The position numbers and the translations under genes were made by a program. This document shows positions 63,747-64,000 of a DNA stretch of 64,000 nucleotides, one piece after another (position 1 is the first letter of the stretch; each line of letters starts with the position of its first letter). The stretch comes from Osmia lignaria lignaria (lineage: Eukaryota > Arthropoda > Insecta > Hymenoptera > Megachilidae). Location: assembly GCF_051020975.1 (NCBI RefSeq), contig NW_027478159.1, forward strand, positions 13,966,501 through 14,030,500, written 5' to 3'. The notes under the pieces are model-generated. The model was not told the DNA's origin, made no database searches, and worked only from the letters and a program-made list of their open reading frames with translations.

Positions 63747-64000
63747 CGATGATATTTTTTGATCAGATGCGTAGTTCTCGAGATATATCAAGATATTTAA
63801 AAGTTCCGAAGCTGCACCAACATAATAGAGGTACAGAAGCACCGTGGCCTCTTTCTTTGAGACAACTCTGCACTATTGCGAGCTGCAAATGCCACTTCGA
63901 GCTTAGCTGTGCAGAAGAAGAACAACAAGAAGAACAAATATCTCGAAATATGTCCGTCAGGCCCCTTCCCTTGAGATAAATCTGCAAATATCTCGGAAAC
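63747..64000. repeat. Partial last monomer (254 bp), cut by window edge
   Basis: Begins with GATGATATT and carries GAAGCTGCACC, AATAGAGGTAC, GGCCTCTTT, GAGACAACTC and CACTTCGAGC. The window ends within CTCGGAAAC, so the array continues to the right. Confidence 0.95.

Larger units (their letters stand above)
1..64000. repeat. 322-bp tandem satellite array, 198 full monomers plus one partial
   Basis: The same unit repeats head to tail from the first base to the last, with conserved landmarks (CTATGATATT, TGATCA, GAGATATAT, a GAA/CAA tract, CTCGGAAACGAAG, T-runs) recurring every 322 bp. Ten copies are 321 bp; no insertions and no inverted copies were seen. Neither end is a boundary: the first monomer starts at base 1 only by choice of phase, and the last is cut by the window edge. 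The sequence is moderately AT-rich with frequent CpG. The array is probably heterochromatic, but whether it is centromeric cannot be decided here. No tRNA, rRNA, transposon, CRISPR or telomere-type sequence was seen. Confidence 0.98.

Noticed and set aside
1..64000. CRISPR array
   Set aside because: The period is 322 bp and the whole unit is conserved. There are no short identical repeats separated by unique spacers.
1..64000. Tandem gene family or rDNA-type array
   Set aside because: No rRNA, histone, snRNA or tRNA-like sequence was recognised in the monomer, and no promoter-gene-terminator layout fits 322 bp.

Overview
The whole 64,000-base window is one uninterrupted tandem satellite array. 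The monomer is 322 bp, all copies point the same way, and the window holds 198 complete monomers plus a 254-bp partial one at the right edge. No array edge, transposable element, protein-coding gene, RNA gene or unrelated spacer was seen, so the array continues past both ends. Monomer starts fall on a strict 322-bp grid broken only by ten 1-bp deletions. Using the conserved CTATGATATT as the start, the starts are: 1 to 967 in steps of 322; 1288 to 6762; 7083 to 9015; 9336 to 15132; 15453 to 30587; 30908 to 34128; 34449 to 38957; 39278 to 51836; 52157 to 56987; 57308 to 57952; and 58273 to 63747. The last monomer in each of the first ten runs is 321 bp.

The organism cannot be named from this sequence. 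A homogenised array this long, with multi-monomer duplications, points to eukaryotic constitutive heterochromatin (centromeric, pericentromeric or subtelomeric). About 11 CpG sites per monomer survive in most copies, which fits a genome with little CpG methylation, such as many insects and other invertebrates. That is inference only. 322 bp is close to two nucleosome repeats, a common satellite length class.

The array is not a simple monomeric satellite. Monomers are mosaics of a few two-state sequence modules, and groups of monomers have been copied as blocks in near-exact multiples of 322 bp. From left to right: 1-6761 mixed monomers; 6762-11589 partly repeated four- and five-monomer patterns; 14810-20604 a tandem 9-monomer duplication; 19961-21892 a tandem 3-monomer duplication; 21893-28332 mixed monomers with short dimeric repeats; 28333-39921 an 11/12-monomer block in three copies; 39922-42578 mixed; 42579-50306 a tandem 12-monomer duplication; 47430-55989 part of that block copied again at a 15-monomer offset; 51170-58321 a three-monomer segment copied 6116 bp away; 59239-63746 short 2-, 3- and 4-monomer repeats.

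Each monomer carries an open frame of about 74 codons on the minus strand. It begins at TTG, has no in-frame ATG in the consensus, varies mostly at amino-acid-changing positions, and is broken in some copies. I read it as a by-product of homogenisation, not a gene. I found no new enzymatic or defence system. What is notable is the evolutionary architecture: nested segmental amplification, visible crossover junctions, strict length conservation and linked variants.
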